64,000 nucleotides of DNA from Bostrychus sinensis (GCA_020698575.1 CM036244.1:25216034-25280033), one strand, 5' to 3'. Shown: positions 49,332 to 60,780, counted from the first letter of the stretch. The notes: generated from the sequence alone by a model not told the origin. Made by a program: numbers and translations.

Positions 49332-50016
49332 GTGCGCGCACTACCTCATGTGCAATTAAAAGTTTACATTACCTAGTGTACACTACAATTAAAAGTGTGC
49401 ACTTCAGTACAAAGTGTACACTGTTTTTTAAATTAAGGTTTATGGTTGAATTGTGTGTTCTTCTCCAACCCACTGAACTATGTGACCTGTTATTACAATT
49501 AGCCGCACTAAGCAGCACATTAGCTGGCCTCAGCTCAACATCCAGGCCTCTCCACAGATCAATAAAGACACAATGGCCAGAGAAAGTGAGTGAGGCAAGA
49601 TTATAAAAATTAAACCCTAGAGGAGGCGGAGCAATAGTTTTTCAAATCAGGAAGTTAATTTTTTGAACGAATACATACAAGTTGTAGAAACACAAGCGCA
49701 TGGCCTGTCTGTCTATCAAGGAAGTGGCTGGATATGGTTTGTTGTGGGGGGAGGGGGGGTATGGAGAGAGGGCAGACCTCATCGACCGAGGTGGAACAGT
49801 AGCACACACACACACCCACAAACACACAAACCAGGAAGCCCGGCAAGGGGAAGGGGGTGGGGTGAACGTAGGCGGGTCCATTCTGTGTCTCTCTGTGTTC
49901 TCGGTGTCCAGACGACTTGCTCTGAAGGGAAAAAAACATTCATGTGTCCAAGCAGGCCGCAAAGAAAGGAATTGTGACAGGAGGAGAGCAGGAATAGTGG
50001 ATTTTTCGAGTTCATC
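47073..50016 (+). other. abr intron between exon 2 and exon 1D
   Basis: No gene. It has a CTCF-like motif on the minus strand at 47983-47999 (CCACTAGATGG core), A-rich runs near 48108-48165 and the large GT array at 49065-49339. The segment 49740-50016 (G-rich, CA run at 49803-49830) is the likely promoter and leader of exon 1D. Confidence 0.55.
49065..49339. repeat. Compound (GT)n / (TTTGTG)n array, about 275 bp
   Basis: GT repeats alternate with two blocks of TTTGTG hexamers (about 49078-49126 and 49175-49211). Long open frames across it (for example 179 codons of Cys-Val) are artefacts of the repeat. Confidence 0.98.
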
Positions 50017-50139
50017 ATGGAGGAGGAAGAGGAGGAAGTGCTGGGATACTTGGACAGGGTGCTGGAGGAGGACGAGGAGGTGTTTGAGTGTGGCGATGGG
50101 GAGCTAGACCCCATCACTCCGCTGCATAGACAGTTCCAG
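50017..50139 (+). CDS. abr: abr alternative first exon 1D (acidic MEEEEEE start)
   Basis: 41 codons, phase 0, donor CAG/GTGAGG at 50140. The peptide begins MEEEEEEVLGYLDRVLEEDEEVF. It corresponds to the acidic N-terminus of the shorter mammalian ABR isoform as I remember it (MEEEEEAIGLLDKVLEDEDVF). The ATG has A at -3 and G at +4. Phase 0 fits exon 3 at 52631 and would not fit exon 2, so this isoform must skip the YIDESP linker. The promoter is independent of 1A-1C, with a long GT array 680 bp upstream. Confidence 0.9.
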
Positions 50140-52630
50140 GTGAGGTTGGAGGATGCAGGGAAAAACACTTACATACACACACACACACATACACAATTAC
50201 AGTAAAAGACAAGGCCTTATAGCAGAGTGGGAAGCCTTGTTGTTGTGTACTGCGACATGTGGCTGTTAGCCATCTGTGCTGCAGGAGTGTGACAGTCAAT
50301 AATGGTTATGCATTGCCTGAGGAGCACATGGTTCCCTCTGTGGCTGTTCTGCTACTCATAGTAACTTCTGTCTCTTTAATTTATTTTTGGGGACGTTTTT
50401 CACAAGAACCAAGGTGTTTCTGCTGTTGTTTCTTATGATACTTTTAGGTGCTACATATCTTAAAGTTGTTGTTCATATTATTTTTATAAATTGAAGTTAA
50501 AAAAAAACAAGTGTCCCCGTCTTCTTACCACTTGTGAGCATATTTTATCAATGGTTATGAGCTGCTGTTATTATTTATACTCACTAGCTCTATATAATCG
50601 AATTCAGAGCAATGGTGAAGTGAAATCATATGACCAAACATTTTTCTGATTGCAAATTGCAAGTTATATATCAAGGTGTATCACCAAATGCAAAATCTAT
50701 ATCCTATATTAAGGTCTTCAAAGTGAAATACATTTACTATTGGCCTGTAAAAATAATAGATTAATCAGAGATCAAATTAAGTCCTGCTTTAGACCTGGTT
50801 TACTCCACACATTGTGTAGGCCTGCATTAGTCTTTTTTGTTAAAAATTGATCTAGTTCTAGCTTTGAATGTTGGTCAGTCAGTCTATAGTGTTGCATTTC
50901 TTTATATATTCTCAATCAGTTGTAAACTATTGTTTTTCAATTCAATTCAGTTTTATTTGTATAGCCCAGTATCACAAAAAAGTCACCTCAAAGGGCTTCA
51001 CAACAGTTGATCAAACATAAACACACACGTTTTTGCATGTTTCTAACTTTGTAAAGACAGACATAGTGTTACTTCAAAATACAATACACATATAACATGT
51101 AGACATGAGTAGAGTAGCCAGAAATTGTACTGAAATAAGAGTATTGCTACTAAAATAATATTATTGAAGTAAAAGCAAAAGGTAGGTTGTGATAAAAGTA
51201 CAAGGGTTTTACAAATCTTTATAGTTTCATTCATAGCCTATTGTTTGTTAATAATTATAGACATATTATTAGTATTATGGCCAGCATATCTTATTATACA
51301 CCACTCTGTCATTCCCAGTCGTATGCAGAGGAGCAGGTTGCCACGGAAAAATCCTCTCACTCCACATGTATTTCTCATCTTGACCCCATCGCCTCACACA
51401 GTAGCTCTTTGTACAGCTGAGGGAAAGTATCCCCACTGTCGGAAGGGAAAAAAGGTTCTCCACTCTTTGCCTTGCACATCTCATACAGCTGTGACATGTT
51501 TGTCACTAAAGCTGGACACCTCAGCAACAAACACTATTCACTAAAGTAGCCTTGTGACAACTTCAGACCTATAAAGTATACACATTGTGCATACCAGTTG
51601 ATTATAAGTTATAATACCAAAAGGATGACTACTTTTTAGGCCATTAGGTGACTGGTGTTGCCCAGATGTGTCCTTAAAATGATGTATCCCCTGCCACAAT
51701 GACATCAGTCTGAGAAGGTGCTTGGTAATAATAAATGAGGTCATAGCTTCACAATTTCTTATCACACGGAGTCCTTGAAGTATCAGTGAAAGGATCTGAC
51801 GGTGTGTTAATATTTAATCATTGCTGTTCCTTTACCTGCTCTTTGCTCTCCCTTGAGTAGATTTAAGTCATGTTGTCCTCACATTGTCAACAACTGTAGC
51901 ACTACCATTACTATATACAATTTGTCTTCAATGCGCTTGTTACCACAGTGCTCATAGTCTTGGCATAAACTTTCCAAAGGGGAAGTAAGCCATTTAGATG
52001 TTTGAGACTGAGAGTGAATAATCTGTAATGGGATCTTGTCTGCTGTGACGTGAGTCTATTAGTCCCATGTTACCCACATCATCATACAATACAAGAAGTA
52101 ATAATTATATTTCTGAGTCACAGTATCAGGAATTATACTAACAATGTCAAAACATGTATTAATACATGAATATATGATAATATGTGTGTATGGAAAAATT
52201 ACTAGTTATAACTGGGATAAGGATTGTTCTGTTAACTGGTCATGTAGTTGGTTTCCACTTGCTACTGAATAACAACTGGTCAATGAGTGTATATGCTTAT
52301 TTCCATGTAAGCAATGCGAGCTATGTGTGGCACTGTTCCTCTGTGTTAGAATAATTAAACATGCATTAACATCTAATAAAAATGACTATTTGTTGTATGA
52401 CTAATTTAACACAAATACAATGCATGTTACTCCTGCTTGGGACTTGCACAAAGTGTTTTGGCTTCACATCTAGCAGTCAAACCCATGATCTTGCACATGA
52501 AGTTGTTACTGAAGCGGTTGCTAACCACTTGACCAATGTGGAGTATACACATTATCATCATTGCGTCAACAATTTAGCTTTTGATTTACAAATGACAAAA
52601 AATTTTTCTTTTTTTTTTTTTGTCCTACAG
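50140..52630 (+). other. abr intron before exon 3, no gene seen
   Basis: It contains a CA run (50171-50190), a fish 'caattcagttttatttgtatagc' repeat fragment at 50938-51003, an 'aagta' MITE fragment (about 51100-51210), an X-box-like GTTGCCACGGAAAA at 51337-51350, and a repeat-like stretch at 52460-52535. The acceptor is preceded by a strong T tract and ends CTACAG. Confidence 0.55.
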
Positions 52631-52729
52631 GGAGCCATTGAGAAGGGACTGGAGATGAAAAAGTTGGTGCTGTCTGGGTTCTTAGCCAGTGAGGAAATCT
52701 ACATTAACCAACTTGAAGCACTCTTACTG
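52631..52729 (+). CDS. abr: abr exon 3 (start of the DH/RhoGEF domain)
   Basis: 99 nt, phase 0 at both ends. It encodes EKGLEMKKLVLSGFLASEEI and YINQLEALLL, essentially identical to mammalian ABR and close to BCR (EKGLEMRKWVLSGILASEET). This is conserved region 1 of the Dbl-homology domain, which helps form the Rho GTPase-binding surface. Donor CTG/GTAATA. Confidence 0.97.
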
Positions 52730-54406
52730 GTAATATACAGTGAAAATCCTCTAAACTATTTACATCATAAATGCTTGGTTCTGTGTGACAACCTTGTATG
52801 AACCAAACCCATGCTATTTTGAGTTGTTGGCCATTTGTTCTGCATTGAAAGCATGACCACAGTGACTGCAGCTTCCTGGAACATGGCTGAAGATGGTTCC
52901 CCTCACTTAGCTAATACGTAATATCCTGTGAGTCTGCAACAAGCTGCTCTTTGACCAACAGAGAGTATTGCGGCATGATATGTAACATGATCCCACCCGG
53001 TCAGGCACACTTTGTTAGACAGTACAAAACCTAAGCTAAAACACAGAGGGCTGATGTTAGTGGCAGTGCAGGGATGTAACAAAACACTGCTGAAGGTTTG
53101 GTGAAAAATGTCTCTCAATTCCTCCTGTGGCTGAGTAAAGTCGTTGGTCAAAATAGAGCGGGTTCCTGTCCACCTACACTTCCTTCTTCAGAATTAGGAA
53201 AATATTTCCAAAATACAGAACAAAAACATGGGCTGAATTAGCTACAAGGAAGTACATGTACCATTCAGATAAGTGTCCTGTGCCATGGGGGAGAGCATTA
53301 GTATCAATCACAATATTAGGCTGTTACAAGAACTATTGATGAGCTCTCAAAAATTACAAAGCTATTACATATGACCTACATTAGACATGAGAGAGTGCCC
53401 TGTGCAAACTAAAATTAAAGTATCAACACAAACACTAAATAGAAGCAGGCAGTCCACCCACAAGGCATTGGCCCTATCTACCAAAGGTAAAGATAGAGTG
53501 CCCACACCTACACTTGAACTGGGAATGCTCTGGTTCACTTTTTGAGTGATTTAGCTAACAGAAAAACAAACTAACCAACCAACAAACTAACATTGGTGAA
53601 AATATAATGTCCATGGTGGAGTTAACAATCAAATGCCATGTCTTATTCTAAGTCATCCATGAGGATTTTAACTGCATGGATCAACTCTGTCTGTCCATCT
53701 TCATACATTTTTTTTTTATATTTAAAGAAAGGTAAAAGCTAAAGGAAATCACAAATATGCAATGAATCAACTTAGGGATTATATATAGTGTTAACACAAC
53801 CTACAACCTTTTTGCCCTTGTACATTGACCATATTGCGTCAAATGTCTCTCTGCATTGTGCCTGATTAGCCTTTATAAGGGCCCTTACTTCAGTGGGAGT
53901 CTGACTCATCACAAACTCTACTGAACCTCCGCGACGTACAAGGCTTTTATGTCTCCACTGTAATTTAGTGTGCCCCCTACCATGTCCACTCAACACATCT
54001 CTCTGATTAGACTGAGCTGGGACAGGCACAAAATGCCAGTGTGGAGGAATAGGTGCTTATATTGGAGTGACGCATCGAAGAAAAAAAAAACTGCAGTACT
54101 TTTTTATGTTATGAAAATTAGAGTGACACAAGTTTTTTTTCAGTCTGTCTGCCAATCATATCCAACTCTATTTCTATTTTCTGTATCACTGTGTGTAACT
54201 GTTGCCACTATTTAAATGGTCTCTTTCTCTGTATTATTGGCAGAAGTTAATGCAGTGTATATCTCAATGAATTTGATCATTAATGATTCCTTTCACAATA
54301 TACTGTAGGGTGAATAAAAAGTTTTCCTGAATTTATGTTTTACTAATTAAAATACTGAATAATAAAAAAATCTAATTAAATCTCTATTCTCTTTCTTTCT
54401 TTTCAG
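52730..54406 (+). other. abr intron 3, no gene seen
   Basis: 1.68 kb. It contains a copy of the 'aacaaactaaccaacc' repeat near 53565-53625. Nothing else is supported. Confidence 0.6.
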
Positions 54407-54592
54407 CCTATGCGTCCTCTTAAAGCCACAGCCACCACCTCGCAGCCCGTCCTGACCATCCAGCAAATAGAAACCATCTTCTACAAAATCCAGGACATCT
54501 TTGAGATCCACAAGGAGTTTTATGACGCTCTTCTGCCCAACATTCAGCAGTGGGACGAGAAGGTCACTGTGGGCCATCTCTTCCAGAAGCTG
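54407..54592 (+). CDS. abr: abr exon 4 (DH domain)
   Basis: 186 nt, phase 0 at both ends; acceptor TTTCAG, donor CTG/GTGAGT. It encodes PLKATATTSQPVLTIQQIE, TIFYKIQDIFEIHKEFYD and GHLFQKL, nearly identical to mammalian ABR over 62 residues. It continues the helical DH core. Confidence 0.97.
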
Positions 54593-54789
54593 GTGAGTCT
54601 GACACAAAAACATTTTTAGCCCTGCCTAGCGATTAATTTATTCTCTTTCACACGTCAGTCTTTGCCGGATACAGGAGTTAAAAAGTTATTAGTCATTCTT
54701 CTATTTTTGACTGTAATTTTTTTTCCCTTGAGCATGGGGTCTGAGTGCATTAGTGTGAAAGCAGCAGCCTGCACCAGTCTGTCACTCTG

Positions 54790-55200
54790 TGGGGGTGGAC
54801 AAAGTCTCAAAATTTGTACTCATGTAAAGTGTTGTAGCTTCAAAAGTAGAAGTAAAATAACTCTAAGTAATTTTGAAATTAGTTAGTTGTACTACTACTA
54901 TTGCTGTTATTTCAATTTGCAATACTACTACTGCTGCAACACTACAACTACTAATACTACCAATGCCATTACTACTAATATGACCATTACACCTTCTACT
55001 ACTAAAACTACTACTGTTATTACTACTAACCCTGCTGCTACTCACTATGCCATTGAGGTTGAGAAATATTTTTACATCGAGAGACTTTCTTTCCCTCTAA
55101 CATTACTCAAGTGTACCATAAGTAAATGTATTTCTGAGAAAATGTATTTTCTTTAAAAAAAAAATAAAAATGTTTAGTTACTTTCTACTTTGGTCATTCT
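54790..55200. repeat. 'AAGTA' MITE copy with (TAC/ACT)n core
   Basis: 'aaaagtagaagtaaaataac' leads into a CTA/TAC-rich core at about 54890-55045 and 'ttactcaagtgtaccataagtaaatg', the same layout as 9844-10256. Confidence 0.55.
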
Positions 55201-55989
55201 GTAGATGTTCATACTGTAAGCAGTAAATGCATTTTACTGTTTCACTGACATCATCTTGTGCGCCATGTGTTTTTAGACCTTTCACACAGTAATTCTCGCT
55301 AATAAGCTGTTGTTTCATCTTTCGTTCTGTGACATTTTGCCCAGTCAGAAGCACATTCATGTCCTCGGTGAGAGGACAGGATAAAATGTCAGGCCAGCTC
55401 AGACAAATAAACACCTCACAATACTGGACACTAACTGTGCCACCTTTTAAATCTCTAAGTAGCTTGGAGTCTGTGGAATATTTCTGGTTTGTTTCCATTG
55501 CTCATTTTTATTACTAGAATTATTTCAGGGCCTTAGTCCTGGCACCGTGTGTATATCTGAGTAATTTTAGTAATGAAAAAGAAGAAAAACAGACCAAGTG
55601 ATGGTTGATTTGTAAGACTTAGTTCACACACAAGTGCACACTTAACACAGTCAGTCTGAGTGCACTTTATAATCAGGATGCAACCATTTTTAACCCTGTT
55701 TTATCTCCTTCTTATGAGATGTTAACAATAAATTGTTGCCCAAAGAGGAACATGTTGTAGATATGAACATAATTATCAGGTTTGTCCATCGCTCACTGTT
55801 GGTTTTCAACCTCCGTTTTAAACATGAAGTTAGTTTTTGCAGTACCCATCGAGTGATAATATTTATATTGGGATGTGTTATTCAAAACAATGAGGTGACA
55901 CATATTTTTATATAAGGTGTACAGCAATAAATTTGCATATTTTGGACTAGTATAAGGGTTAGGGTTAGTGAAATGCATATATTGTACAC

Positions 55990-57320
55990 AGTGCTGGGCA
56001 ATGATTGATCGCATGATTTTTTAGCAATTAATCGCAATTAATCACAATCTTGCTATAAAATTCAATCAATAATGTATTTGGGCTCTTCCATTGATACAAT
56101 CTGAAAACACGGCGTGTTGCTGCCGATAGCATTAATTAGCCGCACGTACATTTAACAGACTATATTTAACATCATTAACGGTTGTAAGACTTTAGTGGTT
56201 TGTATATCAGTGAGTCCTGGGCCGATCTACATGAAACAAACACTGTTAGGAAGCTAAAAGTCTGCTCGTTCAAGACCATCAGGTCTCTGTACTCTTCCTC
56301 TGTCCTGTGTGCCCCGCCCCCTGCCTGGTGTCACAGTAAGTAAGGCAAGGTATACCCTTGAACCCCGTGGGGAAATTCATTCTCTGCATTTGACCCATCC
56401 TTCAATGTCGCTGGGGCAACCTGTCAGGAGCAGTGGGCTGCTGCAGTGCAGTGCCCGGGGATCCTTCTCCAGAGGATCCAAACTTTTCAAAAAATAAAGG
56501 CTTTTATTCAGCCCAAAAATGAACTACAGTACAGTATACAGTATACAGTATAACAATGGGCCCGTAAAAGAGGTCCAAATTAATACAAAGTCAACTGAGA
56601 AAACTAAATCTAACTCCCAACATTACACTGAACACAAGACAAAAAGACCTAACAAAGAGCACACACAGTGGACATTTAACCTGGCTGATCAAACCAGAAA
56701 ACACACATGGAGATAACGAGTCTAAACAATACACAATAGACCAAAAAGCAAATGTACTAAATAGAGGTTAGATTTAGCGAAATAAATTAGAAACCAATAT
56801 TACTAAGAAAAGAAAACAAATAGCTTAAATAAATAATTCCAAGGACTGAAACCTATAATAACTCAACCTAAGCCTCCCCTTTAATATAGCCGCCTTAGAT
56901 CAGTCCAGGGTGGAGTCTTGGAAGGACCACCCATATTCAGGTGACTGACAACAGGCAGGCTCCAGGCTCCTAATACCATTAAAAAGATAAAACAAATACC
57001 AATTAACACAAAATATATGAAAGTAAATAGTGTGTGGTATGATTAATGAGTGTATGTTGTGATGTGTGAAAAGTGTGTGTAAAATGAATGAAACCATCAA
57101 AATATGGGCAGGGTAATTACTTCCGTTCATGTGTGGCAAGGGCAGCCATCACACTGGTCCTGGATTCACAGCTGCACTGTGCGTGGAGAAAGAGAAAGAG
57201 AGACGGACAATAACACGGCTACTGACAGGACCCTCTTTCATGACTGACCTATAACTTGTGTTAACGCGTGTTGAAATAATTATCAGCGTTAATTAATTAA
57301 TGTGTTAACATGACCAATTG
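55990..57320. mobile_element. hAT-like element, interrupted
   Basis: The left part 'gctgggcaatgattgatcgcatg' with 'aattaatcgcaattaatcac' and right part 'gcgttaattaattaatgtgttaac' resemble the two ends of a 'cgattaatcgc' hAT-type repeat. The middle contains a second dispersed repeat ('ttcattctctgcatttgacc', 'gcagtgcccggggatcc', about 56320-56475). Boundaries are approximate. Confidence 0.45.
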
Positions 57321-58089
57321 TACAGTATAACAAAAGGTTTAAAAGAGGTCAACAAGTCTAGATGACTTCTTTTTAAACATTTTGTTGTGATTCATGTAGC
57401 CTGGATGATTGAGAGACTTTGCAGACATTGTACAAAATAGTGAAATATTTAAAGAAAGTTTTTATTTATTTTAATTGGGGTGATTATGGTTTATAGTTAT
57501 ATAGTACACATATGTCCTGTACTTCCTCTCCACCTCACACTTTTCTCCACACCTTGGAGTCCCAGCTCCCAGTGACACTTTTGACTGTGGTCATCAGGTT
57601 CCATCTGTGCTGCGTATATCTGCGTACATTAGTGTGTCGAGTCGTGAGGAAGCTAAACGTTTAGTCAGAGCAGTGCCACAGTACAGATGGTAGTTTAATT
57701 AGCCACTCGGTGGTGCCAGCATGAAGCCACTGGAGCAGGACACATTTACACAAACCACAGCAGCTACAACTTCCCTCACCTTTTTCACAACCAAAAGGCT
57801 CAGCTGCCAACTGCGACACCATGATTACATTTGCACAGGAGAATTATGAATATCCCTGAGGTGGAAAGAGGAATTGTAAAATCCAATTTTCCAGCATTTT
57901 TGAGTGTGTGTAGACGCTCTTCAATCTTTTGACGTTTAGAATAATCCAAGTGTTAGGTTATGGAAGATAAATGGATTTCTGCTGATTTATTTGTAGTAAG
58001 TGATTATTATACATGTACCATTTTAGGACCAGGCCATTCCATTTGGCCTTTAGTTTGTATACCACAGCCCTGCGTGCACTGGAATGCGC

Positions 58090-58285
58090 TCCCCTTGTTA
58101 CTGTGGGTTTTCTCCAGGTATGCTGGCTACCTCCCACCATCTAAAGACATGCATGCTTTAGGTGAATTGGTGGCTAAATGGCCCCCAATGAATAAATGTG
58201 AGAGTCAATGGTTGTTTGCTGCAGGGATAGACTTCAGCCACCCACAACCCCTAACGTGAATAAGTGAAAGAAGATAAATTATTTC
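58090..58285. repeat. Teleost interspersed repeat (family of 18683)
   Basis: 'ggttttctccaggtatgctgg', 'ctcccaccatctaaagacatgcatg', 'gtgaattggtggctaaat' and 'gatagacttcagcc' follow the family order on the + strand. Confidence 0.7.
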
Positions 58286-58312
58286 TTCTGTGCCACGAAA
58301 TTACTTAAAGGG

Positions 58313-58448
58313 GCTATATTATGCAAAATCGACTCTTCTGAGCTTTCTACCATGTTAAAATGTTGTTCCTCATCAAAAACATACCTGGAGTCGTGTTTTT
58401 ATTTCATTCATGTTTGAGTAATCCTCTATTCTTTTACACTGAGTTTGT
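58313..58448. repeat. Interspersed repeat, copy 2 ('attatgcaaaatc')
   Basis: Same family and orientation as 44681-44822. Confidence 0.75.
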
Positions 58449-58548
58449 AAGAGGCCAAATCGGCTTATTTCACCTGTGTCTGCCTTTTTCACCTGACCAC
58501 ACCTCTCCACCCTCACAGCCCTATCCTGTTCAGGAAACAGTGCTACAG

Positions 58549-58575
58549 CCCCCACCCCCCACCCCCCACCCCCCC
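58549..58575 (-). other. G-quadruplex / i-motif tract
   Basis: C5-A-C6-A-C6-A-C7 on the + strand, so the minus strand has four G runs of at least five with single-base loops. This is among the strongest kinds of quadruplex motif. It lies 438 bp upstream of exon 5. Confidence 0.85.
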
Positions 58576-59013
58576 TTCTTTCAGGTGGCAAAGTTGAGGA
58601 AAACCCCAAACAACACAAATGTATTGTTTGGGGTTTAAGGACAAGAAGTGCTACTCATTTTCTATTCAGCTGAGTCCAGTTGTATTGATCTAATAGGGAG
58701 CTAGCAGCTCCTCAGCATAGCATTTGAAGCATAGCTGTAGATGCATATTCATGGTCTTGTGGCCAGCCTGCAGCTTCTGTTCTCATAGTGCAACAGAGGG
58801 GCTGTAATGAGAAGGTAGAGGAACAAGTGACTCCTGTAACCACTCTTTCAAGACCAGCACAGTTATACAATATTAAAGAACATTATACATTAACAATTAT
58901 TATACATATGTATTAGGAATATACTGTTTCTTAGTATGAGTTAAAAGGTAAGCCCTATAATTGTCAACCTTCTTGGTTTTCCAACTTATTCAAACTTTTC
59001 TCTTATTATCCAG

Positions 59014-59121
59014 GCCAGCCAGTTAGGAGTGTACAAGGCCTTTGTGGATAACTACAAGGTGGCTCTGGAGACGGCAGAGAAATGCAGTCAAGCCAACAGC
59101 CAGTTTCAGAAGATATCAGAG
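59014..59121 (+). CDS. abr: abr exon 5 (DH domain)
   Basis: 108 nt, phase 0 at both ends; acceptor ATCCAG, donor GAG/GTACAG. It encodes ASQLGVYKAFVDNYKVALET and AEKCSQANSQFQKISE, differing from mammalian ABR in about two residues. BCR has ASQLGVYRAFVDNY here. It continues the DH helical bundle. Confidence 0.97.
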
Positions 59122-60046
59122 GTACAGTATGTCTTATTGATGGACAGGCTATAAATTAGATGTGTCCACGCCAGTTGTATATAGTTTGTTTGCTAATAGT
59201 TCATCATGTGTACAAAAATAAAAAATGTGTACAATTGTGTCAGTGTCAGACGTATGAGCAAAACATATCTGCTGTGCCTGTTGCTGTTTATGTGGCAGGT
59301 TTGGCTTAATTTATGTTTATCAGTAATAATATATATTCTAAAATGTTCTATACCGGTAATTAAAAATAAATAATGCAGTTCTTTTAAGTCATTGTTTTTC
59401 ACTAGTCAAGTCGATTAGAAAACACAAACACATGGAAGAGCCTAAAAGAGGAAGCTGGGCTATATGTAACGTCCGCTTTTCAATAGAAAACTATGGTAGA
59501 CTTTTGAGGAACACATACAGTATTTCAAATAATAAGCTGAAGCTTGTAGTCCTCAAGTTTGTTTGCCAAGCACCCTAGCATTTAGCATTTATATTAAGAT
59601 ATGCTACATCTTCTATATTGAAGCTGACTTCATTGAGTGTCTGGACTGCGGAGTTGGCTTGTGCTCAACATCAGGGTGTAATAGGTTTAGGGTAACAGAA
59701 GAGTTGTCTAAAAATAGATCTGATCCATGAAGAGGTGTAATGAAAAGAAATAAACTAAAAAAAAAAGTATCTTTTTGGCCGTTTCGCAATGGTCAAAAGT
59801 CTTTATCCAACAATAGTTATCTAGACTACCCAACCAAGACAAGTGAAAAAATAACCTTGTCAGAAGTAAAAATATTGACGTGGACATACTGTATTAGTGT
59901 TCATTGGCCAAACAGGTTTCAGGGTGATGTAGTATTTAATTAAAGTCATTTGTATAATTGTTCATTAGTTTTTGCCAAACTATAGGCTACGTGCTCCATC
60001 CCTCTGTTTAATTAAATGGATCATTCTTTACCTATTTTTCTTCCAG
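59122..60046 (+). other. abr intron 5, no gene seen
   Basis: 925 bp of AT-rich DNA with no repeat or gene recognised. Confidence 0.6.
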
Positions 60047-60107
60047 AACCTCAAAGTAAAAGGCCCTAAAGACTCTAAAGATTGTACCACCAACGTGACA
60101 ATGGAGG
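60047..60107 (+). CDS. abr: abr exon 6 (DH domain)
   Basis: 61 nt, entered in phase 0 and left in phase 1; acceptor TTCCAG, donor G/GTAAGT. It encodes NLKVKGPKDSKDCTTNVTME and the first base of the next codon, matching mammalian ABR ELKVKGPKDSKD and VTME. BCR has NLRARSNKDAKD. The next exon is outside the window. Confidence 0.96.
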
Positions 60108-60331
60108 GTAAGTTTGTCCTTCATCTTGTTCGTCTTGTATGTATGTGTGGGAGACAGAGATTGTCTTAGTTCTTTAAGACTCCAGCCCCTTCTGGCTGCG
60201 CTCACTACTTGTGTATGCAGTAGCGGGCTCTAGGAGGCAAACGGGCGCATGTGTCAGCAGGCGCGCTCACATCGTCTTCCTCTCTCTCTCACTGTGAGCG
60301 GAGGACAGACCGAGGAGAGGAGTGCAGGGAT
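60108..60331 (+). promoter_or_regulatory. abr: Probable intronic promoter and leader of exon 1E
   Basis: The 224 bp between exon 6 and the MEVLL start includes a CG-richer part ('aaacgggcgcatg', 'gcaggcgcgctcac'), a CT run and a GA-rich leader. The transcription start is unknown. Confidence 0.45.
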
Positions 60332-60377
60332 ATGGAGGTGCTTTTGGTGCTTAGGCTGTGTTGTAACTGCACTTACG
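60332..60377 (+). CDS. abr: abr alternative first exon 1E (MEVLL start)
   Basis: 15 codons plus one base: MEVLLVLRLCCNCTY, then donor G/GTAATG at 60378. It matches the start of a short mammalian ABR isoform (MEILLIIRFCCNCTY) in length and in the CCNCTY motif. It leaves in phase 1 like exon 6, so it can join the same next exon (ALLYKP in the family). The product would lack the first part of the DH domain, probably losing GEF activity while keeping the PH, C2 and RhoGAP parts. The hydrophobic, cysteine-rich tip could favour membrane contact or acylation (inference). Confidence 0.93.
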
Positions 60378-60513
60378 GTAATGGCAACTTTTGCATTGTG
60401 TTATTTTGCTATGTTCAATATAGGAGGAGATGTAGGTTGTAGAGTTTCTTTGTTTTTATGTGGATTTACTCATAGGGATGTTGGCATGCATTTTGAGCTT
60501 AAAGCAGTATCCA

Positions 60514-60780
60514 TAGGGCTATGCAATTTATTGCAAATTTATTGTTATCCCGATGTCAGCAAACACAGCAGTTGTTTGGATGAAACTAAATGCATTGCAA
60601 ATATATTAGTACTGGATAAGTCTAAGTTTGGTCTTGTACATACATACACAGATTTGTATTCCAGTTTAAAGTTAATTGAGTTTACTATGTCAAAAAGTAT
60701 ATTCCAAATATTGTTATATTGTTATCAGTATTCAGTATTTATTGCAGTACATCATATATTTCCATAATATTGTGCAGCCA
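60514..60780. mobile_element. hAT-like MITE, second copy
   Basis: 'agggctatgcaatttattgc' with 'aaatttattgttatc' at the left and 'ataatattgtgcagcca' at the right repeat the layout of 33432-33692. Confidence 0.6.

Larger units (their letters stand above)
54593..59013 (+). other. abr intron 4, no gene seen
   Basis: 4.4 kb, rich in repeats: an 'aagta'/TAC MITE (54790-55200) with a (TAC)n-rich core, a hAT-like element interrupted by other DNA (about 55990-57320), a CA/TA-poor 'acagtat' repeat near 56527-56552, a common fish repeat (58090-58285), the 'attatgcaaaatc' repeat (58313-58448) and a G4/i-motif tract (58549-58575). Confidence 0.6.

Noticed and set aside
49023..49606. Long open frames of repeated Cys-Val or Thr-His residues
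   Set aside because: They are translations of the GT/TTTGTG array and exist in several frames and both strands.
60249..60767. 172-codon frame overlapping exon 1E
   Set aside because: It is in another frame from the conserved MEVLL peptide and runs through the donor and a hAT-like MITE.
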